Positions 38,017-49,739 of a DNA stretch of 64,000 nt are shown here, piece after piece. Positions within the stretch are counted from its first letter, which is position 1. Each line of letters starts with the position of its first letter. Made by a program: the position numbers and the translations under genes. Source of the DNA: Rhytidiadelphus loreus (taxonomy: Eukaryota > Streptophyta > Bryopsida > Hypnales > Hylocomiaceae); the NCBI GenBank assembly GCA_947034895.1, contig OX344762.1:45674760-45738759 (forward strand). Reading direction: 5' to 3'. Below the pieces are notes generated by a model. It was not told where the DNA came from. It searched no databases and saw nothing but the letters and a program-made list of their open reading frames with translations.

Positions 38017-41000
38017 ATGGCCTCCATTCGAGCAGATGGCCATGAAATCCCACTTGTTCTCCCTCTTGGAATAGAAGGGTATGCTGTAGTGTCTTCACAC
38101 CTTCTGCATGTCCGATTTGGTTTCATCCAGTCCAGTATATATGTTGAAGAAGAGGTCTTGTTTGATTCAGGTCAACTAAAGGAGTATGTTCACATACTAC
38201 GGTTGGAAGTTGACGATGGTCATGTGTGGCAACTTCATCAGGGTCGCTACAGAGCTTATGGATTGTCATCTCTTATGATAGGAGCCTCCACAGACATTGT
38301 ACATCACCGGTCAGATCATTCTACTGTTGATATGCCTCCTACTCGGCATGTTGTTGGAAATTCCATAGAACCTGAGTCCTTTACAGTTGCCAGTACACCT
38401 CCTGAACATCTTCACTTGAAAAAAGAAGTCCTTGATCCAGTCATAGATATCTCCAGTGAGTCAGAGGGAGAATCCCCTAACCAGCCCAGTATACAAGGAA
38501 TGCATCTTCATGAAGTATTTGAAGATGGCCCTAAAACTACTTTGGGTAAACACCGCACGTCGTCTAGTACTCTTCATGTTTCAACTCACTCTCGCCCACC
38601 AACGTATCCAATTAGTACAGGACAAACTAGTATAGTTGGGTGCCTACGAAATCTTGCTTCAGTACGGCGATCTAGGAACGAAGTGGCTGCTTTAGATTAC
38701 AATTCACTAATCCACCACAAAGTGCAATATCTTCCTGCAGACTTTGATGGAGACGTAGTATTTGAATTGCCATCACTTCGTGTCTCCACTTCGTCATGTA
38801 GCGGTGGGAATCTTCAAGGCATGGATAAACGATACGATGGTCATGCTTGGTGTCGGACAATGACATCCAATATCCACAACCAAGACGGGTTGAAGTTCAG
38901 AAAATCAGCTTGTGCGGGACATTTGGTATGTACTAATTCTAAGTGTTCATACTTCCAACGGTCCACCAAGCAGAACGAGACAGAGTGGTGTGGATATACT
39001 GTTGCTCCATTCCAGGTTGGTTCTGATCCTCCAAAGGAATCAACTCTTCTCTGCAAGATATGCAAATATCCGCCAAGTTGTCTTAGTATGTGTGACGCGC
39101 GAATATATTACGTGTTTAGCGATAACGCGTTGATGACTAGAGCGTGCATTCATCTAGGGAATCACATGCATCCTGTGGCTTCGGGAGTTTGTAGAGAGAG
39201 TGTAGATACTATTTCCGTTCTCATAGCTAGCGAGGTTGCCAGAACTCCTACCGCTACCAACTCAGCCATTGCCCTCTCAGCTAGTAAGGTATTTCTAGAC
39301 CGCCACTTGATACATAGTGGTGAAGGGCCTAAAGAGATCTTGAAAGGGAAATCGTTAGAAGATGTCATGGATAGGTTCCAAAGACTAAGTTCTCCTAACA
39401 TCCGTAATATTATCACTTCTTTCCGTAGCACTGGAAAGGGTGGAGTCATAGATAGTATTATGAATATGAAGCGGAATTTGAAGTTTGACTACATCCATGA
39501 CAGTGTCTTCCCTGGACAAGGGAAGGAAAAGGTGTACCTGTTTAAGATGTTGGTAGAAGGTCCTGGTAGTGGAGTTGATTTGGTGAACCGCATGCAACCC
39601 GGTGGAGATCTAGAGAACGCATGGCTCATGTTTGATCACGTCAAACGAGTAAGGATTGGACAACTATGGCTTGCCACGTCTATGACACAGGTTGCAGGAA
39701 GGTCATGACAATTGCCGTCTGTGACATGCAATCCGAAGACGCTGAGGTGCAAGGCATTATGTGGAGGTCCTTAAACGAGGTCATGAGACGCAATGGAGTG
39801 CAAAATACAAACTTCAAGGGCTTCATGGCTGACAGTGCACAAGCAAATTGGAATGCCGTTCGCATTGTGTATGGTACAGGGGATTCTAAAATAGAGATGG
39901 TGAATCGTGAACGTACATGTCTCCTACATTGGAGTACTTCATTACACCGCCATACACAGAAGCTCATCAAACCAGACATGCAACTATCAACACACTCGTC
40001 TTTGCAAGCAGTACAAGGATTCAAAGACTATGGAAGAAGCGGAGACGCGGTACTTGGCAATCCGCTCTTGGTGGCTATCATCGGGAGCAGCTTCAGAAGA
40101 TGCTTTGAGGGAACTCGAGTTGTGGCTTGCGTTCTGGCACTTCCGATATCGCCAATGGGGCGGGTTCATGCAAATGGTACGTCATAAGATGTCCTTTCTC
40201 AATTTATATATGAATTGCTTATAGACCCTTCAACATATTCTTTTTTTCATTTTTATTCAGTGAATTAGTTGTACGTCATTATGATTTTTTTTGGTCCCAT
40301 CAAAAATCATATGAAATTTATATGGAACTGGAAGTAGTATAGGGAGTGGTGCCGTGGAGGATTTACCCCTCGGCGCTGAGGGGAGTCTTGACCTCTTCTT
40401 GTCGAGACCAAAATCGAAGTAGTCTACTATTTTCTGGTGGGTTTTTTTCCCGGAAATCTTTATGCAGGGCCTAACTGTACATTTGTTTCTCTTTTAGGGG
40501 TTGAGTCTGGAAGAGATAGCAGACATGCCATCATGCAACTTATCGGAAACAATTCACAACAAGTGGTTGCAACAATCCGGAAATCGTGGTAATGATTTAT
40601 TTGCCGCCACTTGTGATGACTGCATTCGAGCCTTCATGCAGATGACGAATTATCGAGCATTTTTGAACGGTACAACATCAAGGTCAGGGCCATCAAAAGA
40701 AGAGTTGAAGTTAAGAGGCGCTAGACGAAGCGGCGACCCTAAGAAGATTGCCGAGGCCTTGAATGACCTGCCTGGCCCAAGTGATGTTGGAACACGTATT
40801 CCACATTTGGAAGGCGAAGAAGTTTTTGGTAGTAGCAAACGTAAACTTGACCTGCCTATCGGGTCAGATGGTGACTCTCATCGTCCAGACAAGGTGAACT
40901 TCTCTCAACCACGAGTGCGGATTCGATCTACAGGTACACCGACAATGGCTTCTAATGAACCATCCCCTCTCGCTCCATTGTCGCATGTAACGCATGTCTC

Positions 41001-41904
41001 AACTGCAATGGAGAGTGATTGTGACCCTACACAATGGCACATTGCAAGATTGTCTCATAAATCGAGCTGTAAATGTCACGCCCAACAAAGAGGGACAAAC
41101 ATTCGTTGCACTGCTAGAATTGCAAAGGGATCTAAAGGTACTCCAGCCCCAACGTATCGTGGGCGCAAGAAGCAATATGGTGGAAACAAGGAGATCATGA
41201 CCGACTTCTGGTTTTGTCCAGATGACCTTGATCGATGTGTGAGAGGCTCAAGACGTCCTTGGGTTATTGATTGGCCTCAAGTACCAAACGTATGGCCAGT
41301 GCTCACTACCACCAGTTTAACTCGACATGAAACCCTTCTATTGCAAGAAGCCGGCTTTCAACTTCAAGAGCGACCACCTATGTCACCTCGACGGTTGTTT
41401 ACAATGTCAAATGTGTTCAAGGCGCACTTTTACAATGAAAGTAGTCCACTGAATGCGGACACATATCCAACAACTCGAAGGAGCAAGGCCATTCGCCGTA
41501 TTGCAAATGCTCCAACTACTGAGCATCGCAATAAATGGGAGAGTACTGGTAATGTCAAAGGGTTGATTTTGGGAGTAACCATGCTCCCTTTACCCGGACT
41601 TGGTGCCATTATCACCCTTCAATCTGGAACGGAGCCCACGCAAAAGGTTTACCGAATCACAGTAGGCATGTATTCTGAGTGCACTTGTCCCGATTTTGTA
41701 GATATGGCCATCTCCGCAATTGGTGGTCGGCATCAATATGTGAGTTGCAAACATCTTTACTACTTATTCCGCTATTTCTGCAAAATGAATCCAGTAGTCG
41801 ACAAGTTTATACACTCTCCAAGCTTTAGCTTCAATGAAGTGAAGCTGCTTCTCGTTAAGGCTGGTATCATTAAGGATTCAAGTGACACTCGCGAACAGGC
41901 CTAG
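38017..41904 (+). pseudogene. Mutator-like transposase with WRKY/GCM1 and SWIM zinc fingers, two compensating frameshifts
   Basis: Exon 1 runs 38017-40176 and exon 2 40498-41904 (GT-AG intron, phase 0). The N-terminal half has a GCM1/WRKY-like finger (CTNSKCSYFQRSTKQ, then CKICKYPPSC and HLGNHMHPV). The transposase core follows: GSGVDLVNRMQPGGDLENAW, MFDHVKR, then DWTTMACHVYDTGCRKVMT, FMADSAQANWNAVR and CLLHW. The C-terminal part has a SWIM finger (YSECTCPDFVDM, then YVSCKHLYYLF). The core between about 39651 and 39980 reads in a different frame from both flanks. One base appears lost near 39650 and one gained near 39985, so the frame is restored downstream. As written this copy cannot make a continuous protein, unless the assembly is wrong at those points. 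Confidence 0.8.
40177..40497 (+). other. Intron of the Mutator-like transposase gene
   Basis: The donor ATG|GTACGT and the acceptor CTTTTAG|GGG give a 321-bp intron. It contains a small ctcggcgctgaggggag palindromic patch reminiscent of the ccctcggcgcc motif in the minisatellite at 34-35.6 kb. Confidence 0.7.
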
Positions 41905-42329
41905 AAGACCAATAGTACTTCAGAGATTGGTATTTCAAATTTTGAAATTGTAGGCTGAAATTAGAGATATAGCTCCAGCATGATCACTTTTTGTTTGTGT
42001 GAATATTATAATTTGGAAATGTACTTAGTACAAACTATTTACAATATCAATATCAATTTTTATATACTCTTGTGCTTTGTCTTTATAACGTGTACCCTAC
42101 TATTTGAATTCATACCAACAATAATAAATTCTACAAATATTCACCCTAAACCATGATTACAAGTCCCTAGTAATATGTCCGTAGCAATCGCTACACCTAA
42201 ATACTTCAACGGTTATAGGTCCATAGTAATAGTCACCCTAAACCCTAAAAGTAGTAACTGACCACAAATTTTATAAAATTTTGCCTATTTAGAGCCCAAA
42301 ATTGTCTTTTCTTCTGATTTTTCTAATTC

Positions 42330-42404
42330 TGAATTCACCGCTCACATTACCCCTGCTCACCGCTCTTGGGCTCGTGCTCGCAGGCTCACAATCTAGCACC
42401 GTTG
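42330..42404. repeat. Right inverted terminus and subterminal repeats of the Mutator-like element
   Basis: Read inward from 42404, the end matches the left end of the element (19 of 24 bases). It then carries gagcctgcgagc, gcccaagagc and ggtgagc units, comparable with the tgagcctg repeats on the left. Confidence 0.7.
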
Positions 42405-42414
42405 TGTCCGGCGA
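42405..42414. repeat. Right target-site duplication of the Mutator-like element
   Basis: TGTCCGGCGA here is identical to 28695-28704. Confidence 0.8.
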
Positions 42415-44035
42415 TGCCGCTTAGGGGAGCCTCTAGCTATTAACTCTTGTGCAATTTATAAATTTCTAACTTGTTTTGAGTGTTTTGTACCAAGTTTGTA
42501 GTAACCTTTGTGTTGGTACTAACCATTATAGTTGTACTAACAAGTGTTGGGTTGTTTTGTGTCAATTATTTCCCTTGTTCCCTCGGGAGGTGCACTTAGT
42601 TCTACTATAACAAACCACGTGCAAACAAGTGGTTTCTAATAAACTATAATTTCAACTTAAAATTTTGAACATTGTTTAATAATGACTATAGCTTTCTATT
42701 GCCAAAATTTCCAACTCAAATAAAATATGAAATGATTTCTGGAAGAGGTCGAAAATGAATTAAAATGGCATGTTTTTCAACTCAAATAATTGTAGAGGAC
42801 ACATTTAGATGACCATTGAGTCAATATTAAACTCAAAATGAGCTTTCAATATGAGTTATTTTTAGGAATTTTTTGTTCATTTTTTAGACAATTTTTTCTT
42901 ATATAATATAGGGGTGTGAAAGTTATTTTTCAGTTCTACAGTGTATCTTTTTACTTCAAAAATTTGTAATTAATTATTATTAACAAATAAAAATATCAAT
43001 AATTCAAACATAAAATTTCAAAGTAGGAAAATCTATTCATATTTTTTTAATTTTGTTTCATTTAAAATTCAAAAAATATATAGGGGGTCCAAAGTTTTGT
43101 TCGCACGTGGTTTCTAATGGACATTCTGAATGACCCCCCAAGCTTGTTCCATTTGGAACGGCAAAGCTTTGGCTTTGTAGGAAAATAATTTAGAGAAGTT
43201 ATTTTCCATTTTGTTAAATCCTCGGCGGGAGCTTTGAACCCATGATGTTTGAGTGTTCTGTGTGATTTTTGGTGTTTGAGAAAACACGACAAAGCTTTGA
43301 CTTGAGTAGTGAAGAACTATTAGAATCTTAGAAGAAATTCCATGTATAGTAGAGCTTTGATTTATAGAGCTACTTTCATTATTTTTCCAAGTTAACCTTT
43401 AAAATTAGCACACCCAATTGCTAAGTTAGCCTCCTAAAGACAAATATTTGTCATGAGAAATTTCCAAAAAAAAATCCGAATTATGGGTAAGTTTTGTGGC
43501 CAGTCTCGGAGTTTTGTTAAGGCCAGTCAAACAACCGCGTAATCAAGCCCCGACTTTGGGTTGTGAGCTGGGTGGCCAAGTCTTGGCCCCGCTAGGCCTG
43601 GAACCAGGTAGTCAACCCCTGGCCCAATTAGGCAGGCCTGCCAGGCCGTCCGGCCCAACCTCTAGCCAAGCCTTGCCTCCGGCCAGGCAGGCTAGCCTTT
43701 GGCCAAGCTTTAGCTGCACGCACATGCCGCTTTTCCTTGGCGGAAAGTAGCGATTTTGGGCGGTTTAGTTTTACCCCGTGGTGGAATAGACCTTGGCGGA
43801 TTTGAGCCCCGCCAGCATCAACGCCACTAGCGCAGGGGCAGATTTTGGTGGGGCCAACTCCTCATTTCTCGCAATGTAGCTTCCTTGTAGGTGCAACTTC
43901 ATCTCTCCCAGCACAGGGAGAGAGTGCACACTTTTTTAATATTCATAGGCTGTCATACTTGGGATTACAGTTTAGTTTAGGGTTTAGGTTGTTTTTGTAT
44001 TTGCTTTTAAGCAAGGGTTTAGGATTACAGTAAGC
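42415..44035. other. Intergenic DNA; GC-rich palindromic patch at about 43500-43830
   Basis: The first part is AT-rich with no gene. The patch at 43500-43830 is GC-rich and full of short ggccaggc/gcctggcc palindromes. A compositionally similar patch lies at 50040-50250. Neither encodes a recognisable protein. They are probably remnants of repetitive elements. Confidence 0.5.
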
Positions 44036-44392
44036 ATGGAGAGAGAGGGTTTAGGGAAGTTGCTTCTTACAAATACTCCCCACGTTTCGCTTGGTGAAAC
44101 TTCTTCTCAACCTTCTCCCGTTTCTTCTATTTTTGTAGGTCCACCTCCACAGGCACCCCCTCAGGAGCAGCATTGGAGCAATGCAACTGTGAAATTTCTG
44201 TTGTAGCAGTGTAGAGAGCATGTGGAGGCTCACAACACTATCACAATGCGACAGCATCAGTGGGTGAGAATCCACAAATTCCTTATTTCACAATTTTCTC
44301 ATGAATCAAAGAAGAAGGTGAAGTCATTGTCTGACAAGTGGGAGAAGCTACGGACCACGTTGTCATGTTGCAAATGCAGACATTATGTAGAA

Positions 44393-44417
44393 TATGTATA
44401 TATATATATATATGATT
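44393..44417. repeat. (TA)n microsatellite
   Basis: A run of alternating T and A, about 24 bases long, just after the SANT-like domain of the broken Myb-like gene. Probably intronic. Confidence 0.8.
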
Positions 44418-45439
44418 TAGATAGATTTAAATATTTGTAGTGTTATAAATAAGATAACGTCATTTGAAGTGGCTTCAAGGTGACGCCTTCTCTTGCTGAC
44501 TATATAGAGAAAAATTTATTTGAAGGCTTCATCTCATTTGATATTCTTCTTCTTCGAGTTTTATTTAGATCATACTATGTCGAACTAGAGGGTTTTTTTG
44601 AGCCTCAAGATGAAGAATCTGAACCGGAGCGTGAGTTTGAATTTTCTTTATCGCAACTGCCGGATCAACCACAACTGCCACTGAATCTTTCATTACTAAA
44701 TGGGCGACCAAAAGACGAAGCTGGGCCATCTCGACCACCAAAACAACCTTGCATGGAGACACGATGGCACGGTAACCTTCAGCGTCACACTCGGGCATTG
44801 GTGATTTTTTTGTAGGTTGGATGTGTTGAACCCGACAGTCGTGAAGTGACATTTGAAGGATGTTTTGAGGGCTTAAATGATGAGCAGTACCGTTGCATGG
44901 TGAGGCCTATCGAAGGGAGTTGTGGTCATCAATGATGGTTGGAAGGGTCAGTTAATCCCTTAACTAAGACAGATTGTGTGGATTACGTTGTTGTTACCGT
45001 CAAACGCATCCTCAAATTTTTGCAGATGGAATGACATTTCGATTGGAGCTCTAGTTTTTTACCTCTTTTAGATATATATGTTGGGTTTTAGTTCTTCATT
45101 CCATAGTTGGAGTGATTTATAACAATAAATTTGTGCTTGTGAGGTAGTATGAGGGAAATATTCAAATAGTTTATCTTTTAGGTGAACTTGAAGTGAATTT
45201 CCTTCAAAGTTAAAGATAAAGAAATAGTTGTAGGGCCAAATAAATGCTCAATTATTCATGTTGTAGTTTTGGGAGTGAGTTAGGGGCTAACTCCACTTAT
45301 TTGTGTGGTTAGAGTGAAGATAAGGTGGAGAACAGGTGAACACTATTCATCTTCTCTCTTGTTGGGAATTTAGGGAGGACCCGAATGTTTGGAGGGCCAT
45401 TGTGTTGTGAGTTTGAAATGAAATTTGAAGGAGTTGTGT

Positions 45440-45870
45440 ATTATGGTGTGTAGTTTCTAAATTGTTCTCACTTGCTTGATTCGGAGTTGTGAATCAAAAG
45501 TTGTGCTAGTTTGAGTGGAGGGAGGTTTGTTGCCTTTGAAATAAAAAGGCAGAAACTTGGACCAGCCATAAAAGACGGACAGGTTCTTGATTTGCAATGA
45601 TATTTGAAGGGAGTGTAGTAAATTGTGTTAGCTTTGTATGAAGATACCATTCATTCTGTTTGGAATTTTTATGAGTGAGTTGTAAGTGTGGAAGTGAAGG
45701 AGGGTCTGCTGCCCTTCTTTTCTCAAGGCCGAAATTTTGAACGGTCATAGAAGTTGGACAAAGTTTTAGAATTGATTGAAATTTAGAAGAGAAGTAGAAA
45801 TTTGTGTTAGCTTTCCAAAAGCTATCACTCATTTCATTTGGAGCTGTAGAGCAATAGTGACACTCAAACA
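45440..45870. repeat. Diverged tandem repeat of about 186 bp
   Basis: The phrase tgtgttagctttyy, followed by an atca or accattcat motif and ttggagyt, recurs at about 45625 and 45811. An older copy starts near 45440 (gtgtagtttctaaattg). Each full unit also contains ggccgaaa or ggcagaaa, then ttg, then gtcatagaagttgga-like sequence. It is non-coding and probably part of the intron or filler inside the Harbinger remnant. Confidence 0.5.
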
Positions 45871-46255
45871 AAATCCAGCTTGAGAATTGAAAGTTGAAGT
45901 TGGAGTTTGAAGGAGGTGTTGAAGACTTGTGTTTGAGTGTGGCTTGTGGCTTTGTAAATTTTATTTTATTGTTGCGGGCGGTTTGGTTTATACCAACACT
46001 AGTCTCATTTTGTATTGTGAATGCGACGAAGTGGGGTTAATTGCCCACATGGTCGAGAATTTTATGTTGTTCCCACTGGTGAGGCAAATTTGTTGGTCAC
46101 CGTGGGTTTGAAATTTAGGTTCCAATCCCTTGGACGGTTCAGCTCGTGGTCTGGCCGTCCCATTTTCTACGTCCGAAGCCCGTGGTTTCTTATTACCTTA
46201 CCTTAACCCTTGGCCTATTTAGAAACACAATAGGATAGGACAACGAGTAACAATT

Positions 46256-46347
46256 TGAAGATTTGAAGATTTGAAGACTCAAAGATTTGAAGACTTGAAG
46301 ATTTGAAGACTTCAAGATTTGAAGACTTGAAGATTTGAAGATTTGAC
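46256..46347. repeat. Tandem 9-bp repeat gaagatttg/gaagacttg
   Basis: About ten head-to-tail copies of a nonamer alternating between gaagatttg and gaagacttg, with occasional substitutions. A simple minisatellite inside the Harbinger Myb-like pseudogene region. Confidence 0.85.
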
Positions 46348-46765
46348 AAGTCACGATTTATTTCATTCCCGAGCCATTTCTATTCGCAGCTAGAATCCTC
46401 GTGATTTCCCGAGGCAAACGCTCTCAACACGACAACGTATTCTAGGATGAAAAAGTTGCAAAACCAGACCAGTGGCAGTGCTTAAGACGATGCTACCAAA
46501 TTTATCTAGTACGACGACATTGATGAAATTTTGATCTTCACAGCAAAGGCAAATGGAGTGCCGGGAAGGATGGACCAAGGAATATCAGTGCCTGGAACGA
46601 GGACCTCGACTGCACCGGTGGATCTTAGTGAGGAACACAATGGACCTAGTGAACCATCTCAACTTCAGTCACTACCGCCTTCAACTCCAGCTCCATCAAC
46701 CGGAACCGGTCCCTAGAGCACAACAAGTAGTACACGTACACGGGCCGCGAATTTAGTTGGTTGTT

Positions 46766-47483
46766 GGGTGATTGCAAGAAACACCTGTCGATTTTGTTGC
46801 GTTTGGCTGATTTTTTCGAGGGTACTTTAAAATTAGAATTTTTTTTTTAAATTTAAAAAATATGACTAATGTATACACCTTTAAGACGAAGGTACCCACG
46901 GAAGGAATTGCATAGAAAAATTCTCTAAGTAGGAGAACTTGAAAAGTGCTAAGTCTCAAGAAAATACATACCTTCATGTTTTAATTAGGGAAAAATAGTA
47001 AAAATAAGTAAATACACAAAATGAAAACTGGTCATTTGGAACAACTCTATAGAGATGGTCATTCACCAAAAAACCCACTAAAATGATATTTTATATGTTT
47101 CAAAATGCAAGCAGAAAGAAGCTCACTTTGTAGACTTCCACACCACATAAAATTAACTTTTTTTGAAATTCCTTCCTTGGAGACCTAGAAGTCTATTAGA
47201 AGACCATTTCATTAAAATTTCAGCTCAAAATCATTAAAAAAAGGTACTCAATAGTACTAAAAACCCCTAAACTGCCAAATGTGACATTCAATCGGGGTCT
47301 ATTTTTGGATAGTAAACTATTTTTAGAATTATGAAAAAAATTATTGAAGGTGTATGATAGTCATGAGTACCTTCCCTATAAATCTCAAGTCATTTGGAGC
47401 CAAAACACAAAAGTTATGGCCAAAAAACAAATCAGCACACACCATGTGACGCAAAATAGGACAAGTGTTTCTTGCAATCACCC
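46766..47483. mobile_element. Nested 718-bp TIR element inside the Harbinger Myb-like gene
   Basis: The left end, GGGTGATTGCAAGAAACACC, and the right end read inward, GGGTGATTGCAAGAAACACT, match at 19 of 20 bases. TGTT flanks both sides (46762-46765 and 47484-47487). Removing the element and one TGTT rejoins the host reading frame across the site (ANLVGC, then SKGTTPKPTKRAR). The element has no coding capacity, so it is non-autonomous. A related terminus, GGGTGATTCCGAGAAACACC, closes the copy ending at 52557. Confidence 0.8.
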
Positions 47484-48504
47484 TGTTGTAGCAAAGGTAC
47501 AACCCCCAAACCAACTAAGAGGGCCAGGATTGACAAGAACTTGATGGATGCTTTGGATAGGCTGTTAGATTCAACTGCAGAAATAGAGAAGCTGAGAAAT
47601 GAGGCCGCCATGACTATGCATAAGGACAACTTGATTGAGGGTCAGGAAAATAGAAAATTGGAGCTAGAGTTGTTTTAGCTGCAGCAAGCAAGTAGTGAGC
47701 GCATGGCAGCTCTTTTTGCAAATGTAGTGAAAAAAAATGGAAAGTAGCTTTGATGATGTTTTCGTGCATTTGCTTTGTATTGTATTGGTTTTGTTAAATG
47801 TTAATTCATTTCTATTTTATTGAATGCCATGCTCATTTCATATTACATTGTCTTTTTATATTTAATGCTTCCTTCGATGCCTCACTTCAGCACTTACTGT
47901 AATTTCAATAGGAAGTGAAACAAAAAAGACACTTAACCCAAGTCATTTCGTATTTTTTGGACCATCATGGAATTAGTTATAAATGGTTAAAATTCTAAGG
48001 TAGCCCTCACTTCAATTTATCAATTCAAGATTTGCAATAGATACCTTTGCACATACATTGTTATACATATATTATATTGATTAATTTGAAAATTCTAACT
48101 TCTAGTGCCTTTTTAAATGATTTATGCTATACACCATGAATTTGTGCTTCAAGCATTTAAGGCTTCAACAGACTTTCTGTCATCATTTTTCCATCTGCAC
48201 TTAAATTTAAAAATTGTAAGAGTCTAATAAAAAAAACATATAGTGAAGCAAATTTTATTGAATTGTCTTATGATTCTATTGCAACAATTCATTTGACAAA
48301 TTTTATTGAATTCATATTCGTGAATGAACAAAGAATTTAAAAGGTTATTAAAAAATTGTTTTAAATTCATTACATGTGACAAGTAGAACACTTGAAAGTT
48401 GAAACAAGTGAAATATAAGAGGAAACCATAATAATTTGGAAATGTGTAGACCAATGAATACAAAATGAACCTCAATGTTTAAATCACAGTGGATTGCGGT
48501 CTAA

Positions 48505-49735
48505 CTATGATGTGAATAAAACCTCTCTCATCGCCTCTCCTACTAACTTTGCAGCTAAACCTTTACAAGGAAATTGCATCCTTCCAACGTGAAACCCAAC
48601 ATGAGGGTCATTTTGAAGTCTACCATCTGTTGGTACTGAGACACGTTGCATGTGCAACTCACAATAGTTGTGTAGAACGCAACAAGCTAATGTAACAAGA
48701 GCAGCCTTTTCAACTGACATATTGAATGCTTTGAGAATTTGCCAACGATTTTTTAAAGCCCCGAACGACCGCTCGATAACTGCTCATAGAGGAGTCGAAC
48801 CTAAACAAGCACAAGAGTTTTAAAACCCCAAAAAATACAAAATACAATGTTCTGAACATCTTCAAGAAAGTGATGAAGGAAAAAAACAATACCTATTTTG
48901 ATTCACCATTGCCGGATTAGCCAGATTGAAATTCCTAAGTATATATGGTCTGCTGAGATAAGCTGTGTCACCAATCAAATACGGTCTAATATCCAATCCA
49001 CCCAACTGGATCATCGACATTTGTAGGATTTGTCTTGTGCTTAATTGTGCAGCAATTGAAGACACAACAAATTGCCCAGCGTCATGCACACCTCCTGGTT
49101 GGCCCGCACAGACATTCCAAAACATTCGATTTGTATCGCAAACTCCTTGTAAAACAATGCTATGGAATTTTTTTCTATTAAAAAAATCTTGAGGCATAGG
49201 AGTGTATCATTTGCTTGGCTGACATGTCAAAGGAATGTGCGTGCCATCAATTGCACCAGCAATGTTTGGTAAGCCAGTGATGTCCGTAAAACTTTCTATA
49301 ATGTTCTAGAGGCGGTTGCCGTGAGGTGTGTGAATAAAGTGGAAAAATAAACTATGTTCTCCAGTCCCTAATGCTTGACATACAATCATAGTATACTTGC
49401 AAATAGTAGACTCACCACATCCATATAAATTGTGCATCCTAGCACTACTTACACCATGTGCTAATCGGTACAAAACAAGATTCACTTGTTTTCTAATTAG
49501 GATGGGGGTCTTACAAACATAGCAATAGTGGGATGCAAAAAAGGTGTTAATAAATCCACTAAAGTCTCAAATGACAAGAAATCCATGCGGTAAGTTTGCT
49601 AATACCTCATATCCAACATTTGGAGGGATGTATGTCATACATCGCCTTCTACAACGTTATGGTGGATGTATTGGCGCAGTTCAACCCACCACATGCAACT
49701 TAAAAAACTTTACTTCCAAACCATGAACGCAATAT
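48505..49735 (-). pseudogene. PIF/Harbinger DDE transposase, decayed
   Basis: Reading on the minus strand from about 49735: GYEVLANLPHGFLVI, stop, DFSGFINTFFASHYC, then RLAHGVSSARMHNLYGCGES, then GLPNIAGAIDGTHIPLTC (first catalytic Asp), a stop, FNRKKFHSIVLQGVCD, FWNVCAGQPGGVHDAGQF (second Asp), GGLDIRPYLIGDTAYLSRPY, an intron-like gap at about 48800-48890, then AVIERSFGALKNRWQIL (catalytic Glu) and LACCVLHNYCE. At least four in-frame stops (TGA, TAG, TGA, TGA) interrupt it. The catalytic residues survive, so decay looks recent. It converges on the Myb-like pseudogene, the usual two-gene layout of Harbinger elements. The element's own termini were not found. Confidence 0.8.
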
Positions 49736-49739
49736 TAAT

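Larger units (their letters stand above)
28705..42404. mobile_element. 13.7-kb Mutator-like element carrying a transposase and a ParB/methyltransferase-like cargo gene
   Basis: Both ends are visible. The left terminus begins CAGGGTTGCTA and the right terminus read inward begins CAACGGTGCTA. Both run into TTGTGAGCCTG, giving 19 identities in 24 aligned terminal bases. A perfect 10-bp direct repeat (TGTCCGGCGA) flanks them. Both ends carry clustered subterminal GAGC-containing repeats. Inside are a Mutator-type transposase gene on the plus strand (38017-41904) and a large eleven-exon gene on the minus strand (29729-35909). The two diverge from a shared upstream region of about 2.1 kb. Autonomous Mutator elements with a second gene are known (VANDAL, Kaonashi), but I know of none with this cargo. 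Confidence 0.82.
44036..47746 (+). pseudogene. Myb/SANT-like gene of a PIF/Harbinger element, broken
   Basis: The ATG at 44036 opens a frame with a trihelix/SANT-like domain: EQHWSNATVKFLL, an in-frame TAG, then QCREHVEAHNTITMRQHQW and SLSDKWEKLR. Further pieces in coding order are ELEGFFEPQDEESEPE at about 44580, YDDIDEILIFTAKANG at about 46510, a serine/proline stretch with another TAG, and a C-terminal coil (RARIDKNLMDALDRLL, then EIEKLRNEAAMTMHKDN) to 47746 with a further TAG. A 718-bp TIR element (46766-47483) interrupts the last part. Such proteins act with the Harbinger transposase in DNA binding and nuclear import. At least three stops and an insertion make this copy dead. Confidence 0.72.

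Noticed and set aside
39649..39700. A short intron (donor CGA|GTAAGG) to explain the frame change in the Mutator-like transposase
   Set aside because: The available acceptors (at 39690 and 39697) give the wrong phase, the intron would be under 50 bp, and it would remove the conserved DWTTMACHVYD residues that read well in the other frame.
39640..39995. Programmed ribosomal frameshifting
   Set aside because: No canonical slippery heptamer or clear downstream structure is visible, and two opposite shifts would be needed. Indels or assembly error are simpler.
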